Source: Acetobacterium tundrae (GTDB lineage Bacteria > Bacillota > Clostridia > Eubacteriales > Eubacteriaceae). Taken from it: a stretch of 64,000 bases of DNA. The notes below the pieces were generated by a model that did no database searches, was not told the DNA's origin, and saw only the letters and a list, made by a program, of their open reading frames with translations. A program made the translations under genes and the position numbers. The stretch covers positions 124,001 through 188,000 of the forward strand of contig NZ_RXYB01000001.1 of the NCBI RefSeq assembly GCF_008086615.1, given 5' to 3'. Below, piece after piece: positions 16,388 to 23,727 of the stretch. Positions within the stretch are counted from its first letter, which is position 1. Every line of letters begins with the position of its first letter.

Positions 16388-18247
16388 TTAAATACTAACT
16401 GATTGAATATAATCTGCCATTTCTTTTAGGGTTAAGTGACTGCGTAGGATTTCCGGATTAATAGTTTTTCCATTGATCCTTTCTAACTGGCTAACCAAAT
16501 CAATCAGCCCTAAAGAATCTCCGCCAAGATCAAAGATAAAATGACTGTCTAGGGAAATATTTGAAAGCGATACTTTTAATATTCTCGACCAATATTCTGC
16601 CATTTCTCGATAGTCTCCTTCTAATGTAGTGGTTGATGGTTGCATCAGAGGAATGGACCGTTCCTGATATTCACCGTTTTCCCATGCGACTGACAGGGAA
16701 AGGCGATCGATCTTGCCGGATGGGGTTTGAGGAATAGTATCAATAAGGACTCCCCACTGAATAGGAATATTCCAGGAAGCCGCTATGGACCGACTGGCTG
16801 AGACCAGAGCATCTGGAATTATAGTATCACTAAAAAGAATCAGGCAATTCGTTTGATTATCCTTATCCTTTCCTTGAATCAGGATGAGATTGATCTCTTC
16901 AGATAGTGTCTGTTTTCCGGTCTTTTCGAGGTCGGAAACAAGATAATTTTCTCCGTTCACGATGAGGATATCTTTGTATCGTCCGAAAACCGTCAGCCAG
17001 CCATTCCGGAAGAATCCCAGATCACCAGTATTAAACCAGCCTTTTTCATCGATTGAAGAGATCCTTTCATTGTTTTTGGCATAATAACCTTTCATGACAT
17101 TGGTTCCTCGGATATGAATAAGACCGAGATATTCATCATCAAGGATATTTTCCGAAAGATCCTTGATGACGACCTCATTGCATTCATCTAAAATGCCGAC
17201 CGCGACCCGGTTGATGGTATCCTCATCGGGATCACAGAAGAATAGTTTTTCGCCAATGGCAATCCCGCTGCCAAGAAAATGATCCACTCGAAATTCAGAG
17301 TCATAAGGGGTATAGGCAACACCCATGGTGGTTTCGCTGAGTCCGTAAGCGGGCTTTAAGGTATTCTTTGTCCATCCCAACGGGGTAGCCTGGGATTCAA
17401 AGGTTGTGAGAGAAAGGGGATTGACATCTTCACCACCGCAAAAACAGATATAAACAGAGGATAGATCAACAGCTGTATTCGTTTTTATCCCGACTTTTAA
17501 TAAGTGCTCAATTCCAAAAAGTGCAGCGCCGGTAACCGTGGCGGAAAAATTGGAAAGTTTTTCCAGCCAGAGGTTTGGGTTTTGGACAAACTGGACCGGA
17601 CTCATTAGGTATTGCGAAAAGTTATTGACGATGGGAACCAGGTGATAGCCGACAAAACCAAAGCAATGGGAAAGAGGAAGCCAGCTTAAATAACGCTCCG
17701 GAATGTTTTCGCGGACGATAATACTGCTTGCAATTCCGCCTTCGTAAAGATTTTTATAGGTCAGTATGGCACCTTTCGGATTGGATGAAGTGCCGGAAGT
17801 TAATTGTATCATACCTGGGTCATTATTCTTAACTGAAGTGATAACCCCGGGGTGTGATTCGATCAAGGCCCGGTACATATGCATCGTATTCTCAAAGAGA
17901 GTCGTGATTCCCTCCAAGTCGGTGACCAGAAAAGGCGATTCTAGAGATTTCAGGATACGATGAAGAGCTTGCCTGGATTTTTCGTCCTGGGCAATGGGCA
18001 GAATGGACGGAACCATACCGCCCAGAATACCGGCCCAAAAGGATGTAATTTGTGCTCGGATGCTTTTTAGCTGGAAGACCAGAAGATCTCCCTTTTTAAG
18101 CCCTTGAGCCTGATATCCGCCAAGCACTTTCAGAGCATTTTCAAAAAGAGCGGCATAGGTTTCGGTTAATTCCCGACCGTCGGCTTCAAGATAGGTGATG
18201 GTTTCATTACTGGTCTTTAGTTGAATAAAAGCGTCTTGAATATTCAT
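16388..18247 (-). CDS. AMP-dependent acyl ligase fused to an acyl-carrier domain
   Basis: A 619-residue two-domain protein. Residues 1 to about 530 are an ANL-family adenylating enzyme with the P-loop LTSGTSSNPKGAILTYKN, the YGLSETTMG motif, the GWFNTGDLGFF motif and GRYKDILIVNGENY. Residues about 545-619 form an acyl/peptidyl-carrier domain with Ser578 in LGGDSLGLIDL as phosphopantetheine site. Architecture resembles fatty-acyl-AMP ligases that load their own carrier. It is the last gene of a run with an SDR, a lipoyl domain, LipB and a sigma-54 activator. A direct role in feeding an acyl chain to LipB would be chemically sensible but is inference; a small natural-product pathway is the alternative. 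Confidence 0.85.
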   Translation of the reverse strand: MNIQDAFIQLKTSNETITYLEADGRELTETYAALFENALKVLGGYQAQGLKKGDLLVFQLKSIRAQITSFWAGILGGMVPSILPIAQDEKSRQALHRILKSLESPFLVTDLEGITTLFENTMHMYRALIESHPGVITSVKNNDPGMIQLTSGTSSNPKGAILTYKNLYEGGIASSIIVRENIPERYLSWLPLSHCFGFVGYHLVPIVNNFSQYLMSPVQFVQNPNLWLEKLSNFSATVTGAALFGIEHLLKVGIKTNTAVDLSSVYICFCGGEDVNPLSLTTFESQATPLGWTKNTLKPAYGLSETTMGVAYTPYDSEFRVDHFLGSGIAIGEKLFFCDPDEDTINRVAVGILDECNEVVIKDLSENILDDEYLGLIHIRGTNVMKGYYAKNNERISSIDEKGWFNTGDLGFFRNGWLTVFGRYKDILIVNGENYLVSDLEKTGKQTLSEEINLILIQGKDKDNQTNCLILFSDTIIPDALVSASRSIAASWNIPIQWGVLIDTIPQTPSGKIDRLSLSVAWENGEYQERSIPLMQPSTTTLEGDYREMAEYWSRILKVSLSNISLDSHFIFDLGGDSLGLIDLVSQLERINGKTINPEILRSHLTLKEMADYIQSVSI

Positions 18248-18307
18248 CGAAGCCTCTCCTTATTAAGATACTGGTGATCGAGCAATTTGTTGCAATTCAA
18301 GCTTTGG

Positions 18308-19051
18308 CTAGATCATGGTGTAACCGCCATCAACAGAGATGGTCTGACCAATAATATAGTCACTGCCCGGTGAGCAAAGGAAGGAGATGATGCCGAATAA
18401 ATCTGCTTCAGTTCCCAATCGACCGGCAGGGGTGTTTTTGGTCGCTTCAGTTAAAGCATATTGAGGAAAATTCGATTTAGCCATGTCCGTTTCAACGATC
18501 CCCGGGGCAATGGCGTTTACCTGGATGTTAAGTCGGGCAGCCTCTCTTGCCAGTGCCTTTGTAAAGGCGATGACACCGCCTTTGGCAGCTGAATAATGGG
18601 TGAAGCCCAAGCCGCCGATTCGTCCGGCGACGGAAGCAATATTAATAATCTTGCCATGTTTCTGTTTTTCCAAAACTTTATAGACGGCATGGGTTGCAAT
18701 GAATGTGCCATCGAGATCGATGGTCATGACAGACCGCCAGTCCTCGAAGGTCATGGCACTAAAGGTTTTAACCGGAAAAACGCCGGCATTGTTAATCAGA
18801 ACATCAATCTTGCCATATTTTTCCATAACTGTTTCAACCATTGTTTTCACATCTTCTTCACGGGAAATATCGCATTGAACAGCAAGGGAGTCGGTTGGAA
18901 GTGTGTCTGCCGCCGCTTGTGCGGTTTCGATGTACCGGCCGATAATAACGATCTTGGCACCTTCATTGCTGAGGTATTCGGCAATTGAATAACCGATTCC
19001 TCGGGAGGAGCCAGTGATGATAACCACTTTATCTTGATGTATTGCAGACAT
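18308..19051 (-). CDS. SDR-family oxidoreductase (FabG-like)
   Basis: A 247-residue classical short-chain dehydrogenase/reductase. The Rossmann motif is TGSSRGIGYSIAEYL, followed by NNAG, catalytic Ser in INIASVAGRIG and the YxxxK pair in FTHYSAAKGGV; the C-terminus ISVDGGYTMI is typical of FabG-like enzymes. Such enzymes reduce 3-oxoacyl carriers or small ketones with NAD(P)H. The start at ATG 19051 lies four bases after the lipoyl-protein stop, so translation is probably coupled. The neighbouring AMP ligase with carrier domain suggests an acyl-carrier substrate, but sugar or ketone reduction cannot be excluded. Confidence 0.85.
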   Translation of the reverse strand: MSAIHQDKVVIITGSSRGIGYSIAEYLSNEGAKIVIIGRYIETAQAAADTLPTDSLAVQCDISREEDVKTMVETVMEKYGKIDVLINNAGVFPVKTFSAMTFEDWRSVMTIDLDGTFIATHAVYKVLEKQKHGKIINIASVAGRIGGLGFTHYSAAKGGVIAFTKALAREAARLNIQVNAIAPGIVETDMAKSNFPQYALTEATKNTPAGRLGTEADLFGIISFLCSPGSDYIIGQTISVDGGYTMI

Positions 19052-19055
19052 AATC

Positions 19056-19292
19056 TTAACCTTCAATTTCGCCGATGATTTGACCAACCAGAATGCGGTC
19101 GCCCTCTTCGGCTAGAAATACGGTGATTTTCCCATCGGCAGGAGATTCCACATAGATGGAAATCTTATCTGTGGCTGCTTCGGCAATATTGTCACCCTTT
19201 TTCACAAGTTCTCCCACTGCAACTAACCACTGTCTTAAATTAATTTCTTCAGCGCCTTCAGCAAATTCGGGCATAATAATTTCGTATTTCAT
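19056..19292 (-). CDS. Free-standing lipoyl carrier domain protein
   Basis: A 78-residue protein that consists only of a lipoyl (or biotinyl) domain of the 2-oxoacid dehydrogenase E2 type. Lys43 in AATDKISIYVESPADG is the modified residue; the TDK context favours lipoyl over biotinyl, which would read MKM. The fold's symmetric halves are visible in MPEFAEG...GDNIAE and ADGKI...GDRILVGQIIGEIEG. It is too short for E2 and is not a GcvH. LipB lies directly upstream, which supports lipoylation. Free-standing lipoyl carriers are known from the sHdr sulfur-oxidation system; nothing of that pathway is seen here, so its redox partner is unknown. Confidence 0.85.
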   Translation of the reverse strand: MKYEIIMPEFAEGAEEINLRQWLVAVGELVKKGDNIAEAATDKISIYVESPADGKITVFLAEEGDRILVGQIIGEIEG

Positions 19293-19303
19293 TTTAATTC
19301 TCC

Positions 19304-19999
19304 TTAAAATTCATTAATTTTGTCAATTGTTTGTTTGCTTGTCTGAGTTCCAAACATGGCATCAAAGGCCAAAATAAACTGATCCCGTACTTCTGCCAGC
19401 GGTGGTGGCGTTAATCCGCATGCTTTCATCGAGGTCACACCCTTATCTTCAATACCGCAGGGAATAATGGTTGAAAAATGTTTGAGATTGGGATTAACGT
19501 TAATCGATATGCCATGAAGGGTAACACCATGAGAGATGGCTATTCCGAGTGCAGATATTTTGCAATCGTCTCCGGTATTCGGATCGTTCACCCAGACGCC
19601 GCTGCGCCCTTTTATTCGTTTGCCCGGTAAACCGTAGTTCCCCAAAAGGTTAATGACCACCTGTTCCAGGCAGCGGACATAATGATGGGCACCCTTGATG
19701 TATCGTTCAAAATGCAGAATCGGGGATACAATCAATTGTCCATTGCCGTGATAGGAGATATCTCCGCCACGGCTTACGGAAGTAAGCTTGATTCCCATAG
19801 CTGCTAATTCTTTCGGGGTGCACAAAAGGTTTTTTTCATGACTGCCGCGTCCCAGTGTGATGATGGGATTATTTTCCTGAAAGAGCAGGGTATCCGTCCA
19901 GTTAGCTTCTACACATTTTTGATGAATCTTTTCCTGGAGATTAAAGGCCTTTTCATAAGAAATCAAGCCAAGATCAATCCAACTCAAGTCCTTTTTCAT
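19304..19999 (-). CDS. lipB: LipB, lipoyl(octanoyl) transferase
   Basis: A 231-residue LipB-family protein that moves octanoyl from octanoyl-ACP to the lysine of a lipoyl domain. Catalytic residues are visible as Cys181 in TIIPCGIEDKG and Lys147 in DDCKISALG, with the substrate block SRGGDISYHGNGQLIVSPI. Its ATG directly follows the stop of the sigma-54 activator gene and the lipoyl-domain gene follows after 11 bases, so it is probably dedicated to that carrier. Lipoyl synthase LipA, needed to add sulfur, is not in the window. Confidence 0.92.
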   Translation of the reverse strand: MKKDLSWIDLGLISYEKAFNLQEKIHQKCVEANWTDTLLFQENNPIITLGRGSHEKNLLCTPKELAAMGIKLTSVSRGGDISYHGNGQLIVSPILHFERYIKGAHHYVRCLEQVVINLLGNYGLPGKRIKGRSGVWVNDPNTGDDCKISALGIAISHGVTLHGISINVNPNLKHFSTIIPCGIEDKGVTSMKACGLTPPPLAEVRDQFILAFDAMFGTQTSKQTIDKINEF

Positions 20000-21979
20000 T
20001 TACGAATCCTCCAGATGATACTGTTTTAATTTGCGATAAAGGGTACTTCGTGAGATACCCAGATAATCGGCTGCTTTTTTTCGCTCAGGAAAAAGCAGCA
20101 ATGCTTTTTTTATGGTGCTAAGTTCAAGATCTTTTAAATCTACATTGGTATCATCAATCGTGGGTGATACACGGTTGACTTCTGTCAATTCTTCATTGAT
20201 ATTTGGCAGATAATTGGAAATAAAGTAGTCATCGATTCGATTGGTTTCGGTAAAATTTACCGCCTGTTCAATGGCATTTTTAAATTGCCTTACATTGCCC
20301 GGCCACTCATACTCTTGCATCGTTGCAATGGTTGAAGGGTGCAGAGGCTTAATGAATTTTCCACAGATCGCAGTGATTTCATTAAGAAAGAAGTTTACCA
20401 AAACAGGGATATCTTTTTTTCGCTTGCGAAGCGGGGGAATATCGATTTGTAAAACGTTGAGTCGATAGTAAAGATCTTGTCGAAACTTTCCCTTTTTTAC
20501 TTCTTCAGCAAGATTTTTATTAGTGGCAGCAATGATGCGCACATCAATCGGAATATCCTTTGATCCGCCGATTCGTTGAATATAACGTTCCTGTAAAACA
20601 CGGAGAAGAACGGTTTGGGTGCCAAGTGGCATTTCTCCAATTTCATCTAAAAAGATGGTTCCATCTTTTGCCAATTCAAATTTGCCTATTTTACCATGCT
20701 TGCTGGCACCGGTAAAGGAACCCTCTTCATAGCCAAAAAGAACACTTTCAATCAGAGATTCAGGAATTCCGGCGCAATTAATGGCGATGAAAGGTTTGTC
20801 CGACTGATTGGCATTATGAATTGCCTGGGCAAACATTTCTTTTCCGGTACCGCTTTCGCCTTGTAATAATACCGTGGAGGTACCTTTGGCGGCTATTTGA
20901 GAAAGATGAATGGATCGCAGGAGTTCAGAGCTTTCACCGATAATATCATCAAATGTAAACCGGGTTCCCTTTCTTTTGCTTTTTTCCGGAACTATCGATT
21001 TTATTTCGCCATCTTTGAGAGTTGCAACGGCTCCAACGACGGTACCGTTATCGCGTAGTATTAATTTACTATTGACAAGGCAATTAATTTTTTTGCTTTT
21101 AGTTACGATATGCTTTTCTTTTTCTTCAAATTGAGAAGACTGATGACCATTGCGTTCGAGAATAGTTTCGCCATCCATAATATCCAAAATATTTTTTCCA
21201 TAAGACTCGAAAGTAGTTGTCTTAAGAATTTTAGCGCCATGAGAATTGATGCCGATAATCTTTCCTTTTACATCCACCGCAACAACACCATCTGACATGG
21301 AGTCGATCAGAGTACTGAGGTAATGATTCGTTAAATCAACTTGACGATTAGATTCCGCAACACAAAGTTGTCGGGATATTGCCTTGGCACTTGCCACAAC
21401 CATACCCAGGGTGTGGGGATAGGCCATTTCTTTAGGACCAGACATATCAAGAATACCGAGTAATTTCCCTTCTTCATCTAGAATCGGAGCAGCTGAACAG
21501 GTTAAATCATGGTAGCATTCATAATAATGCTCTGCGCCGATAACCTGGATTGGCTGAAGAAGATTAATGGCCAAACCGGTTGCATTGGTCCCGGCCATGG
21601 CTTCATTCCAGATACTGCCTCGAACCAGATTTTTAGTGAAGGCTTCTTCAATAATCGATTGATCACAAATAAGTTCAAGGATGACTCCGTTCGGATCATT
21701 CAGAGTGGTTGAAAAGCCGGACTTGTTGACAAATTCCTGTAATTCTACCATAAAAGGAATACTGACATCTAAAAGTATCTTATTCTGTTCCAGGCGCTTT
21801 CGAAAATTCGCTTCACTTACAGTCGGGGTTCGATTTAATGACCGAGGATCAATTCCTGCTTTTTGACAGCGTATCCAGGAATCCACAATGGGTTTTCGAA
21901 TAAAGTTTCCGATGATTCCATCATTTACAAAATCGTTCCAGGTTTTTTTTATCATATCAGCATCTGAATGAATTTTCAA
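20000..21979 (-). CDS. Sigma-54-dependent activator (AcoR-like)
   Basis: A 659-residue enhancer-binding protein. It has an N-terminal GAF-like sensory region (about 60-215), a PAS domain (about 225-330, DGVVAVDVKGKIIGINSHG), an AAA+ domain with Walker A GESGTGKE, the sigma-54 contact loop GSFTGA, LFLDEIGEM-like Walker B, and a Fis-type HTH at the end (KKAADYLGISRSTLYRKLKQY). The order matches AcoR/DhaR regulators. Start choice: TTG 21979 has AAAGGAG at 9 bases; GTG 21988 is the alternative. It lies inside the operon it probably controls, downstream of a strong sigma-54 promoter at 23464-23480. Its ligand is unknown. Confidence 0.9.
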   Translation of the reverse strand: MKIHSDADMIKKTWNDFVNDGIIGNFIRKPIVDSWIRCQKAGIDPRSLNRTPTVSEANFRKRLEQNKILLDVSIPFMVELQEFVNKSGFSTTLNDPNGVILELICDQSIIEEAFTKNLVRGSIWNEAMAGTNATGLAINLLQPIQVIGAEHYYECYHDLTCSAAPILDEEGKLLGILDMSGPKEMAYPHTLGMVVASAKAISRQLCVAESNRQVDLTNHYLSTLIDSMSDGVVAVDVKGKIIGINSHGAKILKTTTFESYGKNILDIMDGETILERNGHQSSQFEEKEKHIVTKSKKINCLVNSKLILRDNGTVVGAVATLKDGEIKSIVPEKSKRKGTRFTFDDIIGESSELLRSIHLSQIAAKGTSTVLLQGESGTGKEMFAQAIHNANQSDKPFIAINCAGIPESLIESVLFGYEEGSFTGASKHGKIGKFELAKDGTIFLDEIGEMPLGTQTVLLRVLQERYIQRIGGSKDIPIDVRIIAATNKNLAEEVKKGKFRQDLYYRLNVLQIDIPPLRKRKKDIPVLVNFFLNEITAICGKFIKPLHPSTIATMQEYEWPGNVRQFKNAIEQAVNFTETNRIDDYFISNYLPNINEELTEVNRVSPTIDDTNVDLKDLELSTIKKALLLFPERKKAADYLGISRSTLYRKLKQYHLEDS

Positions 21980-22053
21980 AGCGTTCACACTCCTTTAATT
22001 TTGATGAATAAGCTTTTTTTCAAGAAGATGATTGCATGAATTCAAACAGACAT

Positions 22054-22088
22054 TGTATATACCAGGGGATGTTCCCCTAGCATATACA
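22054..22088. repeat. 16-bp inverted repeat with 3-base loop between DUF362 and activator genes
   Basis: On the minus strand TGTATATGCTAGGGGA and TCCCCTGGTATATACA pair over 16 positions, with two G-T pairs and an ACA loop. It begins 8 bases after the DUF362 stop. No T-run follows, so it may be a weak terminator or attenuator, a 3' mRNA-stabilising hairpin, or an operator for the next gene. Confidence 0.65.
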
Positions 22089-22096
22089 AATGAAAT

Positions 22097-23398
22097 TTAT
22101 TTCCCAGCGGCCAGTTTTTGAAGATCATTATTAAGCTGAGCAAAGATGTAAACTGGAGCACAGCCTGGATAATAGGTTACTGTTTTAGCAAGTGCTGCAC
22201 CTTCTCGTACTTTATCAGCTGATGGGAAAAGTTCCCAGCAGTCACCGCAGATAAATACGTTTTTATCGATACAGAATTCCGGCTCGAAATTGGGAACCCC
22301 ACCGGCGATAACAACGACTTCGCCATGTTTTTCCAGAAATTTTTTCATGTCAATACCACTGATTGCAAAAGAATCCAAAGCACCACGAACATTTACATGA
22401 CAACCAGGACAAGTTTGCTGCATGGCACAGGTTAAACCGGCATACATGCCAATAGGATCGCCGCCGGGACGTTTGAAATGTTTCATAACGGATTCAATGG
22501 AGTTGCCAACAACTTCAATTTTATTTAAATCTATTTCGCCCTGGCCTTCAGTACCGGCACACCGAATGGCAGGAATTTCCATCGGGTCAAAACCCATAAT
22601 CGAACAGGCTACAGAATCTACAGCAACGGTATCGGCTCCGGCAACAATCAGGTTCATTTCAATCGGTGTGCCAGCATGTGGTCCCTGGCCTTCCATACCA
22701 ATTACAGCATCGACGATGACAAGATCGGCATGTCGAACGCGATACAAGTCAGCCATTTTCTGTCCTAATTCGATACGATGAGCACCTTGTTGCTGAGCAT
22801 CGGGATGACAGTTCGGGATAATTCCATTCCAGTTTTTAAGTCCCAGGGTGACGGTTCCGGCTAAATGTACTTTCATTTTGGGAAGGTTAATGACAACATC
22901 AGCATCCAGAAAAGGTTTAAAAACAGTAGCATGTTTAAATACTTTAGCGTCTTTAATTTCCACCGGAACGACATCTGTTTCGTCAAAATAAATGACTTCA
23001 TCAGCGCCACCCAATTTAGCCGCTTCTTCCATTTTAGAATCTTTAAAGGCTGGTTTAGCACGACCAACATGCATTCCCAGTGAAGGATTATCGCCAACAA
23101 TGACTTTTCCGGCTTTGGAGTTTTCTTTCACATAAGAAACAACCGCTTCGATGGTTCTCGGATCAACGACAGCAAAGCTTTCAGGTGGAGCCTGAAAGGC
23201 GAGATTCGGTTTGATCAATACGGTATTGCCTTCTTTAATGATGGTATCAAGGGAACCAATGGATAATTTAATTGCTTCAGCAACAGCAGCTTTTATTTTT
23301 TTGATGTCCTCTTCATAACGAACAAATTTTCCGCCCATGAATTCGGCATTGCCTTTAGGTTGTTCAACCTTTACAACGGATACGACTGGTTTACTCAT
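22097..23398 (-). CDS. DUF362 domain protein
   Basis: A 433-residue protein of the DUF362 family, with the typical VLIKPNLAF, VVDPRTIEAVVSYVKE, INLPKMKVHLAGTVTLGLKNWNGIIP and AGADTVAVDSVACSIMG blocks. Many family members carry ferredoxin clusters; here the C-terminal third instead has scattered cysteines (CAMQQTCPGCHV, EFCIDKNVFICGDCWELFP, YYPGCAPVY), which could still bind metal. The family's chemistry is not established. It is the first gene after a near-consensus sigma-54 promoter and is followed, past a hairpin, by the activator and lipoyl genes. It may therefore take part in the same process, probably a redox step. Confidence 0.85.
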   Translation of the reverse strand: MSKPVVSVVKVEQPKGNAEFMGGKFVRYEEDIKKIKAAVAEAIKLSIGSLDTIIKEGNTVLIKPNLAFQAPPESFAVVDPRTIEAVVSYVKENSKAGKVIVGDNPSLGMHVGRAKPAFKDSKMEEAAKLGGADEVIYFDETDVVPVEIKDAKVFKHATVFKPFLDADVVINLPKMKVHLAGTVTLGLKNWNGIIPNCHPDAQQQGAHRIELGQKMADLYRVRHADLVIVDAVIGMEGQGPHAGTPIEMNLIVAGADTVAVDSVACSIMGFDPMEIPAIRCAGTEGQGEIDLNKIEVVGNSIESVMKHFKRPGGDPIGMYAGLTCAMQQTCPGCHVNVRGALDSFAISGIDMKKFLEKHGEVVVIAGGVPNFEPEFCIDKNVFICGDCWELFPSADKVREGAALAKTVTYYPGCAPVYIFAQLNNDLQKLAAGK

Positions 23399-23463
23399 GA
23401 TAATCTCCTTTTTGGTACATTTACCATATATTTATCCAAATGCATGGATATATATAAAGAAAA

Positions 23464-23480
23464 GCAATTATCATGCCAAA
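23464..23480 (-). promoter_or_regulatory. Sigma-54 (-24/-12) promoter
   Basis: The minus strand reads TTGGCATGATAATTGCT, which matches the TTGGCACG-N4-TTGCW consensus at all but one position. The predicted start is about 55 bases upstream of the DUF362 start. A sigma-54 activator is encoded in the same run of genes. Confidence 0.85.
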
Positions 23481-23549
23481 AAAAGAAAACAGTAAAACGG
23501 CATTAAAACACCACTTTTAATAGTGAAAATGCTAAACAGACTACGCTAT

Positions 23550-23609
23550 GTGTCAAAAAGAGACGTGGTTGTGTGTTATTATAAGACATGACACACTATA
23601 TGTGTTTCA
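23550..23609. promoter_or_regulatory. Candidate upstream activator sites for the sigma-54 promoter
   Basis: Half-sites TGTGTCA (23550-23556), TGACACA (23589-23595) and TGTGTTTCA (23601-23609) are related; the last two form an imperfect palindrome around CTATA. They lie about 70-145 bases upstream of the -24 element, the usual place for an enhancer-binding protein. The divergent gene at 23728 has a TATAAT at 23675-23680. Confidence 0.5.
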
Positions 23610-23727
23610 AAATGAGATTATTCTTGATTACATTATAATCGAATTATGGGGTATTCTACCAGAGTTATTTTTGATATAATACTTCAAAAGAGATTGAAAA
23701 AATATTGTTAAGAAAAAGGAGGGAAAA

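Noticed and set aside
16388-21979. Acetoin dehydrogenase operon, suggested by the AcoR-like activator and the lipoyl domain
   Set aside because: The E1 alpha and beta subunits, a full E2 and the E3 dihydrolipoamide dehydrogenase are all missing.
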